Assembly (NCBI RefSeq): GCF_007846095.1 | Contig: NZ_VOEI01000003.1 | Coordinates: 62,001 to 126,000, forward strand | DNA length: 64,000 bases | Direction of reading: 5' to 3' | DNA from: Mucilaginibacter achroorhodeus | Lineage (GTDB): Bacteria; Bacteroidota; Bacteroidia; Sphingobacteriales; Sphingobacteriaceae | Shown: positions 8,864 through 17,980 of the stretch, piece after piece | Layout of the letters: every line of letters begins with the position of its first letter | Numbering within the stretch: the stretch's first letter is position 1 | The notes under the pieces: generated by a model | The model's input: the letters and a program-made list of their open reading frames with translations, nothing else | The model's database searches: none | What the model was told of the DNA's origin: nothing | Program-made: the position numbers and the translations under genes

Positions 8864-10402
8864 TTATTCAAAACCACCATGGCGGTTAGCTTTAGCAGGC
8901 TCGGGCCATTTGATGGTTTGGCCGCTGCTGTCTGTAGCTTTATCGCGTGGTAATTTGTTCGGATCTTCCGATGCCATGTACACCAATATGGCGGTTAAGA
9001 TGGCATTGCTGCGCAGATCATCAAAAACTATCTTGTCATAAGTATCGCGGTTAGTATGCCATGTATAGTTACCATACGACCAGCTGTTTGAACCCAAAGA
9101 GAAACCGGGAGCACCTACAGCAACAAAAGAAGCAAAATCAGAACCACCACCACCCGGTGCGCCAGGAAAATTCGTTTTTATTTGGTGACGGATGGTATCA
9201 GGAACAGCATCAAGCCACTTGCCTATAAAATCCGCTGCTTTGGCAAAACCTTGTCCACTAATGTTTACTACGCGGCCGGTACCATTATCCTGGTTAAACA
9301 AAGCCTGCAGGTTAGCAACTATCTCGGGGTGATCTTCCACAAAAGCACGTGAACCATTAAGTCCCTGCTCTTCGCTCGACCAATGGCCAACCAAAATGGT
9401 ACGTTTAGGCTTTGGATAGGCTTTCTTCAAAATACGCATAGCCTCCATCATGGTTAAAGTGCCGGTACCATTATCGGTGGCGCCTGTACCGCCATCCCAC
9501 GAATCGAAGTGTGCCGATAGCATTACGTATTCGTTAGGTTTCTCGGTACCTTTTATTTCACCAATAACGTTAAAGGTTGGTTTTGCACCTAACTCTTTCG
9601 ACTCTGTATGGATGGTAATGCGTGGTTTCTCATTTTTTTCCGTTAAACGATAAAGCAAACCGTAATCTTCAAGCGCTATGTCAACCGTAGGAATGGTTTT
9701 AGTGTAAGCAGCGAAGATCTTATCTACACCAAAACCTTGTGACCAATAATTGGTGATAATACCTGCGGCACCGGCTTTTTCTAAAGCAAGTGGTAATGTT
9801 CGGTTGGTGTAACCTGTTTTTTTAATGCGGTTGCGCCATGCATCAGATTGTGCGGTGCGTTCAGCCTTCATTTTGTCGAAAGAGCCGCTTAAGGCAAATT
9901 CCTTCCAATTATCATCAGGGCGGCCGCTAACCGGGTTCATGGAGATCATTACAAATTTCCCCTTTACTTTAGGCAGCCAATTTGCAAATGCAGTGGAGTC
10001 GGCTACATCGGCAAGCAGGATGGTTTCGGCAGTAACAGGCTTTTTCATGCCGGGGCTCCAGGCCAGTTGTGTGCCTTCAATGGTATGAACACGCGGGTAT
10101 ACCATATCAATATGTGATATGCCGCGTTCCCAACCACGCCAATCACCCCATTTTTCCTGACGGGCAGTAATACCCCAGGCTTTGTACTTTTCCAGCGCCC
10201 ATTTACCGGCCTGGTCAAATTGAGGGGTACCAACCAGCCTTGGGCCAACGCCGTCTAATAGCTCGTGGGCAAGGGTTTGAAGCTGCGAGTTCTCTGTAGC
10301 TTCTTTTACGATGTTATCAACCACCGCATTTTTAGTCTGCCCAAATGCAGAACTGCTTATGCAAAGGGCTGCAGCAATAAAGAGTTTGTTAAAGTTTTTC
10401 AT
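8864..10402 (-). CDS. Secreted M28-family metallopeptidase (aminopeptidase/carboxypeptidase Q-like)
   Basis: A 512-residue protein with a signal peptide ending near SSAFGQ. The catalytic M28 domain has the co-catalytic zinc ligands: His298 and the catalytic-neighbour Asp300 in LSAHFDSWDGG, GATDNGTG with bridging Asp, the catalytic SSEEQGLNG Glu pair, FNQDNGTG, and a C-terminal YTWHTNRDTYDKI His. Between residues about 130 and 280 there is a PA-like inserted domain, as in carboxypeptidase Q. It is probably periplasmic or outer-membrane associated and degrades peptides. The gene is alone, with a terminator at its 3' end. Confidence 0.92.
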   Translation of the reverse strand: MKNFNKLFIAAALCISSSAFGQTKNAVVDNIVKEATENSQLQTLAHELLDGVGPRLVGTPQFDQAGKWALEKYKAWGITARQEKWGDWRGWERGISHIDMVYPRVHTIEGTQLAWSPGMKKPVTAETILLADVADSTAFANWLPKVKGKFVMISMNPVSGRPDDNWKEFALSGSFDKMKAERTAQSDAWRNRIKKTGYTNRTLPLALEKAGAAGIITNYWSQGFGVDKIFAAYTKTIPTVDIALEDYGLLYRLTEKNEKPRITIHTESKELGAKPTFNVIGEIKGTEKPNEYVMLSAHFDSWDGGTGATDNGTGTLTMMEAMRILKKAYPKPKRTILVGHWSSEEQGLNGSRAFVEDHPEIVANLQALFNQDNGTGRVVNISGQGFAKAADFIGKWLDAVPDTIRHQIKTNFPGAPGGGGSDFASFVAVGAPGFSLGSNSWSYGNYTWHTNRDTYDKIVFDDLRSNAILTAILVYMASEDPNKLPRDKATDSSGQTIKWPEPAKANRHGGFE

Positions 10403-10706
10403 ATCGTTTGATATAGGGCTTAGTTATAGCTACGAATGTAGCAAATTACAGTCGATGGTTGTTGTAACATTACTGTAGTCCAGACGACGTAAAGAGAAAA
10501 CACGGATGTATAACACTGTCCACCTGAAATCAGGAATATATTTAAGTATTTGTAAATCAATTAATTATCATGATTTTACAAAGTACGTGTTTGCATAAGG
10601 AAATGGCGTAATATTATGTTTATCAATTAGTTATGTAACTTAAGCATCACATCTCATGTGTTTTGGCGTGGTTTATGATAAGGTGTTTTAAACTAAATCA
10701 CAAACA
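10403..10706. other. Intergenic region of 304 bp with a possible promoter
   Basis: No open frame of note and no RNA gene recognised. It separates the divergent M28 peptidase and OmpA-like genes. A weak plus-strand promoter candidate is TTG at 10591-10593, then 21 bp, then TATGTTTA at 10615-10622 (one mismatch to TAnnTTTG). Confidence 0.4.
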
Positions 10707-11357
10707 ATGGCACAATTAGATGTACAGCCTAAAAAGCATAGCTCTGCCTGGCTGTTGATCATATTTATTATTCTTGCTGCAGGTGCGGCAGTTTTACTAT
10801 ATAAAGGTTGCAATAAAAGCTCACCATTAAAGGCTGATCAAAGCGACACAACAAAAACGGATACTACAAAACTTGATAGTAATGCAATAGCAACCACCCC
10901 GCCCGACTGGAATTCGATAGATTTTAAGATTCCAAGATCTAATTATGATGAGGTGACTGATACAGCTATTATCGTTAAGGCTAACGACCGCTACACCATT
11001 TATAGCATTGGCGAAGATGTGCTTTTTAAGAAAGGCGAAAGTAAAATAATGCCTTCAGCAGAAGCTACGTTGCGGGAGGTGTCAAAGTCGATACTAAAGC
11101 GATATAAGGATGCCAACGTTGGTGTTTATAGCCACATTGATTCTACCGGAGGCGCTGCAGCAGATAAAAGCCTTAGTGCAGCAAGGACTCTCGCGGTAAA
11201 GGATTGGCTTACAAAAGTTGGCCGTTTGCCTGAAGACCAGATCTCAGTACATTCGGTGGGCGAGCAACAGCCCTTGGGTACTAACGGAGCAAATAAAGCC
11301 GGGGTTTTAAACCCTACTGTTGAAATTGTTGCTTTTCCCGGTAAAGCATTACAGTAA
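10707..11357 (+). CDS. OmpA-family protein with N-terminal membrane anchor
   Basis: A 216-residue protein. Residues about 14-33 form one transmembrane helix, followed by a Ser/Thr/Asp-rich linker, then an OmpA-like peptidoglycan-binding domain from about residue 90 to the end. The domain has FKKGESKIMPSAEATL, a HIDSTG segment whose Asp matches the diaminopimelate-binding Asp, and LSAARTLAVKDWL whose Arg matches the second binding residue. The usual C-terminal NRRVEI is NPTVEI here. It probably tethers the inner membrane to peptidoglycan. It is 18 bp upstream of a PRC-barrel gene and likely co-transcribed with it. Confidence 0.85.
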   Translation: MAQLDVQPKKHSSAWLLIIFIILAAGAAVLLYKGCNKSSPLKADQSDTTKTDTTKLDSNAIATTPPDWNSIDFKIPRSNYDEVTDTAIIVKANDRYTIYSIGEDVLFKKGESKIMPSAEATLREVSKSILKRYKDANVGVYSHIDSTGGAAADKSLSAARTLAVKDWLTKVGRLPEDQISVHSVGEQQPLGTNGANKAGVLNPTVEIVAFPGKALQ

Positions 11358-11375
11358 AATTTAATTATCACAGAA

Positions 11376-11849
11376 ATGGATTTTGCAGACAACACAAATG
11401 ATTACGATTATCTCGAAGAGTTAACCAATAGCGATTTTGAGGTAGCTGATAACCAACCAAATATTTTAGGCTGGGATGTGCATGATACTCATCAAAATAA
11501 AGTTGGAGAAGTCTCTGATTTGCTATTTAATTCAGAAACCCGCAAGGTGCGTTATATCATCTTAGATATGGAAAGTAACGATGTAGATCTTGATAACGGC
11601 CGTGTGATAGTACCTATAGATATTGCAGTGTTTGATGAGAAGAAAGATATTGTAAAACTACCTGGCGTGAGCACCACAACTTTAGAATATTTGCCTTTAT
11701 ATGAGCGTGGCCGTTTTATAAATAAACATACTGATGATGACATCAGGCGGGCGTTAGATATTCCTGAGCGTGATGCGCCTATAAAACCCGGCTCACTGAA
11801 TGTTTCCCAAACTAAAATATTCTCTAAACGAGAGCCCGATCTATCTTAA
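11376..11849 (+). CDS. PRC-barrel domain protein
   Basis: A 157-residue soluble acidic protein. A PRC-barrel domain is recognisable at about residues 25-90, with GWDVHDTHQNKVGEVSDLLF, the RKVRYIILDM strand and DNGRVIVPIDIAVFDE. The C-terminal part has RRALDIPERDAP and a basic-acidic tail. Proteins of this type occur widely in Bacteroidota near stress or envelope genes; the molecular role is unknown. The stop overlaps the convergent FUSC gene by 9 bp. Confidence 0.8.
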   Translation: MDFADNTNDYDYLEELTNSDFEVADNQPNILGWDVHDTHQNKVGEVSDLLFNSETRKVRYIILDMESNDVDLDNGRVIVPIDIAVFDEKKDIVKLPGVSTTTLEYLPLYERGRFINKHTDDDIRRALDIPERDAPIKPGSLNVSQTKIFSKREPDLS

Positions 11850-14003
11850 CACGCTATCAGTGATCTTGGCGAGATCAACTGCTACCTTATTGATAAATCC
11901 TAATTGCTCTTTCATTAGGTTCTCATCAGCTGTTAATGGCTGCGGTAAAATTTCCTGTGGATGATTTGAAGGTTTACTTGGTTCATCTGCGGGTTTGATT
12001 TCTTCAACTTTTCCGGCCATACGGTTGATAGCTTCCCGTAACACTGCAATACTTTTTTTTACTGACTTTTGCATATCAGGATGCAGGTTTTGCGGGCGGT
12101 TGATAACCAATGCGGATGCTATGTTGGCTGTGTATGATGCCAAAATGTGATTAAGTACAACAAACTTGTGCAGGTCTTTGATGTTCCGCTGCATGCGCTT
12201 TGGTTCAGAGGTCATTCGCTCAAACACCGCCGATAGGTTGGCAGAATTTACATAAACATCTTTACGGGCCAATTTATACTCGGTGACAGAAACCTCACGG
12301 CCTGATAAACTGTCGGATACCTTGCGCAAATAATTGATGTTCGCGGTAAGCACATGCTCGAGACTTTCCTGCACCAATTGAAACTCCCATGTCGGGAAAA
12401 TGAGGTAGCTGGCAATAAAAGCAATGCCGGAGCCTATCAGCGTATCAACAATACGTTCCTGCACAATATTAAGGTGGCCAAGGCCAAGGAATTTGAACAG
12501 GATAAGCACATAGGGTGTCATAAATATTACCGACACAATATAGTTAAGCCTTAAGAAGCTGTAAGTGCCGATCATTAGGCCAACCAAGATCCAGAATTGT
12601 GCATTTTTGCCCGGCACAAAGTATAGGATTACTATCCCTATTACTCCACCTACGATAGTACCGATCAGCCTTTGATAATTGCGTTGTTTAGATAAGCTGA
12701 AGCCAGGCTTTAATATCACTATAATGGTCAACAAAACCCAATAGCTATGGCCACCAAGCGAAAAATTCTTTGCAGTAATAAAACCTACAAGGCATACCAA
12801 TGATACCCGTAAAGCGTGCTTAAATGCACCGGAGCTTAAGGTTAGATTATCAAAAAATATATGGGGCGCAAAATCCTGGTGTGCTACAAATTTTGAATAC
12901 TCAACATCATTTATCTTTTGCACCAAATCATCTGATGCTTTTGAATGATAATATTTATATATGTTGGTGATGGTCTTACTTAGATCGCGCAGATTGATCA
13001 GAATCTTTTTAAGGATCAGGTTGCTGCTTACATTTTCATCTGCGCCAACCTCGTCTATCTTCTTTTTTAAAACCTCAAGGCGTAGATCAAAGTTATGCAG
13101 TTTCTCGGGTCTTGTGTTAGCTAATATGGCATACCCTATATTGTCAAGATCATCGGCAACTAAATGCAAAAACGCATTAATGTCAGCTAAAACACCGGTG
13201 TTCTCAAAATTCTCACGGATCTTATTGTAATCGTAATGGGTAGCCATTATTTGCTCAAACATGTCCACCAGATCATTAAAGGTGATCACCAATACACGGC
13301 TTGCAGCAGTAGATTCCTTTACCAATACACGGCTTTTAAATAGTATCTCTCGTACGGCATCTTGATGGTTGCTTACCTGTATCTGGCTCAGCACAAGTTT
13401 GCGGTAATTCTCGTCAATATCTGTGCGGCTATCATAGAAATCGGCTTTAATACGCAAAAAATTAGCCACATCAGCAATACTCTCGCCGAGTGTTTGCTGG
13501 GCGGCGCGGTAAGGGCGTATCCCAAAAAATACTATGGCAAACAACATGTACCAAACGCCGCCGGCTAAAACCGTAAGGCAATAGACCGGCACTTGAGGTG
13601 GCGGCACATGCCTGTCCATCATAAATATCATGATTAGCAATCCGCAGGTGCCAACAGAGGCAGCTCGGTTACCATAAACCGTGAGCAGCGAAAACAGGAA
13701 TGCAAAGAGTGTTATTTCAAAGCCAAGGGCGATCAGGTTCAGCCGGGCATACCCGGTTATCATGGCAACCACAAATAGTATGGCATTCCCCATGAGCATT
13801 CCGTTGCGCTTGTGGGCCAAAGGCCCGGGGCTATCTATGGTGCAGATACAAAGGGCACCTAAAGACATGGTAAGCCCCTCATCAAAATGCCCTAACTTAA
13901 GCATCAAGAGGGCAGGTGCCAGGATACCTATTGACATGCGCAGACCATCAGAAAAATACTGGCTGTAGAAAAAGCTTTTTATTTCCCGCTGATGGCTTTT
14001 CAT
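11841..14003 (-). CDS. FUSC-family (YccS/YhfK-like) inner-membrane protein
   Basis: A 720-residue protein with two membrane modules. The first, at about residues 25-170, has five to six helices. A long soluble helical region spans 170-385. The second module, at about 390-540, carries the FUSC-like segment RVSLVCLVGFITAKNFSLGGHSYWVLLTIIVILKPGFS. The C-terminus is soluble, helical and basic. The architecture matches the YccS family, distant from aromatic acid efflux proteins such as AaeB. Substrate and direction of transport are unknown. A -7 match TAATTTTG lies upstream on the minus strand at 14035-14042. Confidence 0.85.
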   Translation of the reverse strand: MKSHQREIKSFFYSQYFSDGLRMSIGILAPALLMLKLGHFDEGLTMSLGALCICTIDSPGPLAHKRNGMLMGNAILFVVAMITGYARLNLIALGFEITLFAFLFSLLTVYGNRAASVGTCGLLIMIFMMDRHVPPPQVPVYCLTVLAGGVWYMLFAIVFFGIRPYRAAQQTLGESIADVANFLRIKADFYDSRTDIDENYRKLVLSQIQVSNHQDAVREILFKSRVLVKESTAASRVLVITFNDLVDMFEQIMATHYDYNKIRENFENTGVLADINAFLHLVADDLDNIGYAILANTRPEKLHNFDLRLEVLKKKIDEVGADENVSSNLILKKILINLRDLSKTITNIYKYYHSKASDDLVQKINDVEYSKFVAHQDFAPHIFFDNLTLSSGAFKHALRVSLVCLVGFITAKNFSLGGHSYWVLLTIIVILKPGFSLSKQRNYQRLIGTIVGGVIGIVILYFVPGKNAQFWILVGLMIGTYSFLRLNYIVSVIFMTPYVLILFKFLGLGHLNIVQERIVDTLIGSGIAFIASYLIFPTWEFQLVQESLEHVLTANINYLRKVSDSLSGREVSVTEYKLARKDVYVNSANLSAVFERMTSEPKRMQRNIKDLHKFVVLNHILASYTANIASALVINRPQNLHPDMQKSVKKSIAVLREAINRMAGKVEEIKPADEPSKPSNHPQEILPQPLTADENLMKEQLGFINKVAVDLAKITDSVLR

Positions 14004-14110
14004 TTACTTATTGTTGGGCACTATATTTATGCTGCAAAATTAAACAAATAAAACGGCTAAGGTTTTGCAATAATCAATATTGCATTAAAATAACCTTAAC
14101 ATTATAAATT

Positions 14111-14138
14111 TTGCAGTTTTTGAGATAATTTAAGTTTG
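14111..14138 (+). promoter_or_regulatory. Predicted promoter for PEP carboxylase
   Basis: TTG at 14111-14113, 17 bp, then TAAGTTTG at 14131-14138: an exact match to the Bacteroidota sigma-A consensus. The start codon lies 53 bp downstream. Confidence 0.6.
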
Positions 14139-14191
14139 GATTATTAAATTGACCCCGTTAATACCAAGTAACACTATAAACCTGTACCATT

Positions 14192-16765
14192 ATGCCATCA
14201 ACGCTTAGGCTTAGTCAGAAAGAATCCGTTTTTAATCAGGAAGTTGTAAAACGATTTGAGCTTTACAACAGTTTGTTCCAAACGCTGCCTTTCTACCAGG
14301 TGAAGGAGATAGGGCAGTTGCTCCCTTTTTTTAGTGCCCATTGCGAAAAAGGCGCCGCTGAACAGCAATCGCCGGGCGATATTATCAACTCATTCTTTAA
14401 AAAATATGTTCCGGGAGTAGATCACCGGGAAGAACTAAATCGGTTATTTAGATTTATACAATACATTGAAAGACAAGTTGTTTTGTTTGATGCCATTGAG
14501 GATTCATCTTTTGGTAAGATCACTAACAAGGATGATACCGGCAGCCTGCAAAGCCTGATACAGCAAGCCGCACAAAGCGAAGGCGCAAGGGCAAACATCA
14601 GCAAACAGCTACAGGATTTTTCACTGCGGTTGGTGCTTACCGCACACCCAACGCAGTTCTATCCGGATTCGGTATTAGGCATCATGACGGATATGATAGA
14701 AGCTTTAAGAAGTAATGATATCGCTACCATAGACGTACTGTTGCAACAATTAGGTAAAACGCCTTTCTTCAATAAAAAATCACCCACACCGGTTGACGAA
14801 GCCCGCAGTTTGGTGTGGTTTCTTGAGAACATATTTTATCATGCCTTATCATCGATCCAGTCTAAACTGGAAGATGAGTTTGATATTGAGGGCAACCCGA
14901 ATGTGCTTGAGCTTGGCTTTTGGCCGGGCGGCGACCGCGATGGTAACCCCAACGTGACTACGGATACCACGCGTGAGGTTGCCACCTTGTTAAGGCAGAT
15001 CATCTTCCGTTGTTATTATCGTGATTTCAGAAATCTGAAACGCCGGATTACCTTCAGGGGCTTAACAGATACCATTACTTCGTTGGAAAAAGTGCTTTAT
15101 GATAATGCATTTAATCAACAAGAAAACCCCGAAGACCTGCAACCATATTTGTTGCAAACACTTCGCGAAATGCGCGATACGCTTATCAATAACCATGATG
15201 GGCTGTTTGTAAACATTGTTGAAAGTATGATAGAAAAGGTTAAGCTATTTGGATCATACTTTGCCACTTTAGATATACGGCAGGATAGCCGTGTATTGCG
15301 TGATGTGTTTAAATATACCACTGAGAAGGTTTACACCGGTGTACCAAAGAACTACGCCGAAATGGACGAGGTGGCCAAGCTGAAAAGCCTCCCATTTAAC
15401 CAGGCCGATTTTAAATGCCCGGATAACGCTGAACCTTTGATACAGGATACCCTGAACACCATCAGGCTGATGAAACAGATACAGCACAGCAACGGCGAAA
15501 AAGGTTGCCAGCGTTTCATCATCAGTAACTGCCAGCAGGCATCAGATATACTTCAACTGATCGCTCTCCACCTTTGGAGTGGCTGGGAAAAGGATAAGCT
15601 AAGCATTGATTTTATGCCATTGTTTGAGACCGTTAACGATCTTAAACATGCCAGCGAAGTAATGGAGCGCTTGTATACCCATCCGTTCTACAAAAGCCAT
15701 CTGAAGAAACGCGGCAACAAGCAGATCATCATGCTTGGATTTAGCGATAGCACTAAAGATGGTGGCTACCTGATGGCCAACTGGAGCATTTATAAAGCTA
15801 AAGTAGAGCTAACTGCAATGGCGCGCAAACATGGCATTCAACTGGCGTTTTTTGATGGCAGGGGCGGCCCGCCTGCACGTGGTGGTGGTAAAACACACAA
15901 ATTTTACGCATCAATGGGTAAGGAAATTGCTAATGACCATATCCAACTTACCATACAGGGCCAGACCGTGAGCTCACAGTATGGTTCGGTTGAAACGGCA
16001 AGATTTAATACAGAGCAATTGATCAGCGCAGGTATAACATCAGCATTGCATCCAAATCACCATGATCTTTTGGATAGCAAGCATAAGGCGCTGATAGCTG
16101 ATATGGCAGAAACCAGCCATAAGCTGTTTTTAGATCTGCGGGAGCATCCGCTATTCCTCGAGTATCTGGAAAAATATAGTCCGTTGAAATTATTATCCCA
16201 TATCAATATCAGCAGCCGGCCAACTAAGCGCAATGCGGGTGCAAAATTGAAACTGGAGGACCTTCGCGCAATCAGCTTTGTTACATCATGGAGCCAGTTA
16301 AAACAAAATATTCCCGGCTTTTATGGCGTAGGCACCGCTTTAAAAAAGATGAAAGATAACGGCAGTTGGGAAGATGTGCGCGATCTCTATTATAAATCAG
16401 GTTTCTTTAAAACTATGCTGGATAACTGTATGATGTCGATGTCTAAGTCAGACTTCAGGGTAACAGCTTACATGGAGCAGGACAAGAAGTTTGCCAAGTT
16501 TTGGAAAGGCCTTAAAGCAGAATATGAACTAACTAAACAAATGCTGTTAGAACTAACCGAAACGAAGGTTCTGATGGAGGAATTCCCGGTTGACAGGCGT
16601 TCTATTGCCGTGCGCGAACGTATTGTGTTACCGCTGGTTATCATCCAGCATTATGCATTGCAATGCATTAATAAAACTGACGATGAAGAATTAATAGGCA
16701 TATATAACAAGCTGGTTATTCGTACGGTGTATGGTATAGTTAATGCCGGCCGCAACTTGGCTTAA
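14192..16765 (+). CDS. ppc: Phosphoenolpyruvate carboxylase
   Basis: An 857-residue enzyme that carboxylates PEP to oxaloacetate to replenish the TCA cycle. It shows the catalytic His in LVLTAHPTQ (about residue 152; most enzymes have TAHPTE), FWPGGDRDGNPNVT, LGFSDSTKDGGYLMANW and FFDGRGGPPARGGG, the mobile Gly-rich loop. The following segment reads TIQGQTVSSQYG, near the usual TIQGE. The C-terminus reads GIVNAGRNLA rather than the classical RNTG ending whose terminal Gly is near the active site. Length is short of the E. coli enzyme (883) and fits a Bacteroidota variant. It is a single-gene unit with its own promoter. Confidence 0.93.
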   Translation: MPSTLRLSQKESVFNQEVVKRFELYNSLFQTLPFYQVKEIGQLLPFFSAHCEKGAAEQQSPGDIINSFFKKYVPGVDHREELNRLFRFIQYIERQVVLFDAIEDSSFGKITNKDDTGSLQSLIQQAAQSEGARANISKQLQDFSLRLVLTAHPTQFYPDSVLGIMTDMIEALRSNDIATIDVLLQQLGKTPFFNKKSPTPVDEARSLVWFLENIFYHALSSIQSKLEDEFDIEGNPNVLELGFWPGGDRDGNPNVTTDTTREVATLLRQIIFRCYYRDFRNLKRRITFRGLTDTITSLEKVLYDNAFNQQENPEDLQPYLLQTLREMRDTLINNHDGLFVNIVESMIEKVKLFGSYFATLDIRQDSRVLRDVFKYTTEKVYTGVPKNYAEMDEVAKLKSLPFNQADFKCPDNAEPLIQDTLNTIRLMKQIQHSNGEKGCQRFIISNCQQASDILQLIALHLWSGWEKDKLSIDFMPLFETVNDLKHASEVMERLYTHPFYKSHLKKRGNKQIIMLGFSDSTKDGGYLMANWSIYKAKVELTAMARKHGIQLAFFDGRGGPPARGGGKTHKFYASMGKEIANDHIQLTIQGQTVSSQYGSVETARFNTEQLISAGITSALHPNHHDLLDSKHKALIADMAETSHKLFLDLREHPLFLEYLEKYSPLKLLSHINISSRPTKRNAGAKLKLEDLRAISFVTSWSQLKQNIPGFYGVGTALKKMKDNGSWEDVRDLYYKSGFFKTMLDNCMMSMSKSDFRVTAYMEQDKKFAKFWKGLKAEYELTKQMLLELTETKVLMEEFPVDRRSIAVRERIVLPLVIIQHYALQCINKTDDEELIGIYNKLVIRTVYGIVNAGRNLA

Positions 16766-16847
16766 AATTTTTCCAATTAAAATATATAGCCAACCGCTGA
16801 AACTGTATAGCGCCTTTATTGTTACGTAGGTAGTAAATAAAACCTGC

Positions 16848-17372
16848 ATGAGAAGATTAGGCGCTGTACTTGTTTTGGTTACCATCATCCAGATTCTGGC
16901 TTGTAATGAGCGTAAGGGCAAAAATTACAACAAAGAAGCTATCAATGATAACGAACGCGTGTTTATGCAAACCGCTCATGAGGATGGCCTTGCAGAGATT
17001 GCGATCTCTCAACTGGCACTTAAGAAAACTAAAGATACTTCGTTAGTTTCGTTGGCTAAGCATATCATTGCCGACCATACAGATGCAGATGCCCAGCTAA
17101 AAAAAATGGCCAAAGCCGATAAGATCACTTTGAGCGATACGCTAAGCAGCATTCATAACGATGCCGTAAAAAGTTTATCAGCTAAGAAGGGCAAGGCTTT
17201 TGATAAAGCATATGCTCAGGTTATAGTTAATTACAATGAAAAGGCTATAAAGTTATTTAAAGCCGCTGCCGAAACCACCGATGGTGACGTGCAGGATTTA
17301 GCCAAGCAAACACTACCCAAACTGCAAAGCCATTTCCAAAAAGCAGAGAATATTTGTACTGATCTTAAATAA
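16848..17372 (+). CDS. DUF4142 lipoprotein
   Basis: A 174-residue predicted lipoprotein. The signal peptide ends in a lipobox ILAC with Cys19. The mature part is a helical DUF4142 domain: FMQTAHEDGLAEIAISQLA, then LAKHIIADHTDADAQLKKMA, then a C-terminal helix with KLQSHFQKAENIC. The domain resembles a ferritin-like four-helix bundle. Function is unknown; in other bacteria such proteins are stress-associated. Convergent with the DUF4268 gene. Confidence 0.85.
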   Translation: MRRLGAVLVLVTIIQILACNERKGKNYNKEAINDNERVFMQTAHEDGLAEIAISQLALKKTKDTSLVSLAKHIIADHTDADAQLKKMAKADKITLSDTLSSIHNDAVKSLSAKKGKAFDKAYAQVIVNYNEKAIKLFKAAAETTDGDVQDLAKQTLPKLQSHFQKAENICTDLK

Positions 17373-17419
17373 TGCCCTTGGGTGTTATATTAACGTAGCC
17401 TATTTGTTTTTGCCCAAGC

Positions 17420-17878
17420 TCAATATACTTCGAAAGCATATTTTACGTCACTCCAAAATTCATCTAAGGCTATAATACGAGGTTTAAAAAAGGATATCAA
17501 CTCGGGCCAGTTTTCTTGTTGATAGATGTTTATGGGGGATAGCTCTTTAAAAATCCGGCTTACGGTTTTACCGTATTCATCAACATCATGCAGGTGCCAG
17601 TTCCACTCCTCGCCGAGGGTGCCATGCAATGTAGCTTTGTAACTCTCAAGTTGCTCATAGTAGAGTTCCTGCAGTTCTATATCAGGGTGGGTAATATCTA
17701 TCGACATAGAAGCGCTCTTATTATCGGCTTGCATCCTGAAGTAGATATGCTTTGCACCTGTTTTATAATTAACCCAGTTTGCACGCAACCCTTCGGCAGA
17801 TAATATGGGCGACATGTACTGCCCAAAAGCCGTCCAGAATGCCTGTCTTAACTGAGATGCTTGTTCTTTACTATACAT
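17420..17878 (-). CDS. DUF4268 domain protein
   Basis: A 152-residue soluble protein. The N-terminus (YSKEQASQLRQAFWTAFGQYM), the KHIYFRMQADNKSASMSIDI block and EEWNWHLHDVDEYGKTVSRI match the DUF4268 family, whose fold and context resemble nucleases or nuclease-associated proteins in part, but no catalytic motif is evident. It is a single gene with 102 bp between its start and the divergent fucosidase gene. Confidence 0.75.
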   Translation of the reverse strand: MYSKEQASQLRQAFWTAFGQYMSPILSAEGLRANWVNYKTGAKHIYFRMQADNKSASMSIDITHPDIELQELYYEQLESYKATLHGTLGEEWNWHLHDVDEYGKTVSRIFKELSPINIYQQENWPELISFFKPRIIALDEFWSDVKYAFEVY

Positions 17879-17980
17879 GTTTTAAAAGGGCGGCTAACAT
17901 AAAAGAAAATGCCCGTAATGCCAATTATTTGCCTTTAAATGTTACTTTAGCGCATCAACCCTTATTTTTTATATCCTGCT

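Noticed and set aside
17373..17419. CTTGGG/CCCAAG inverted pair as a terminator between DUF4142 and DUF4268
   Set aside because: Only a 6-bp stem with a loop of more than 30 nt and no clean T tract at the right place.
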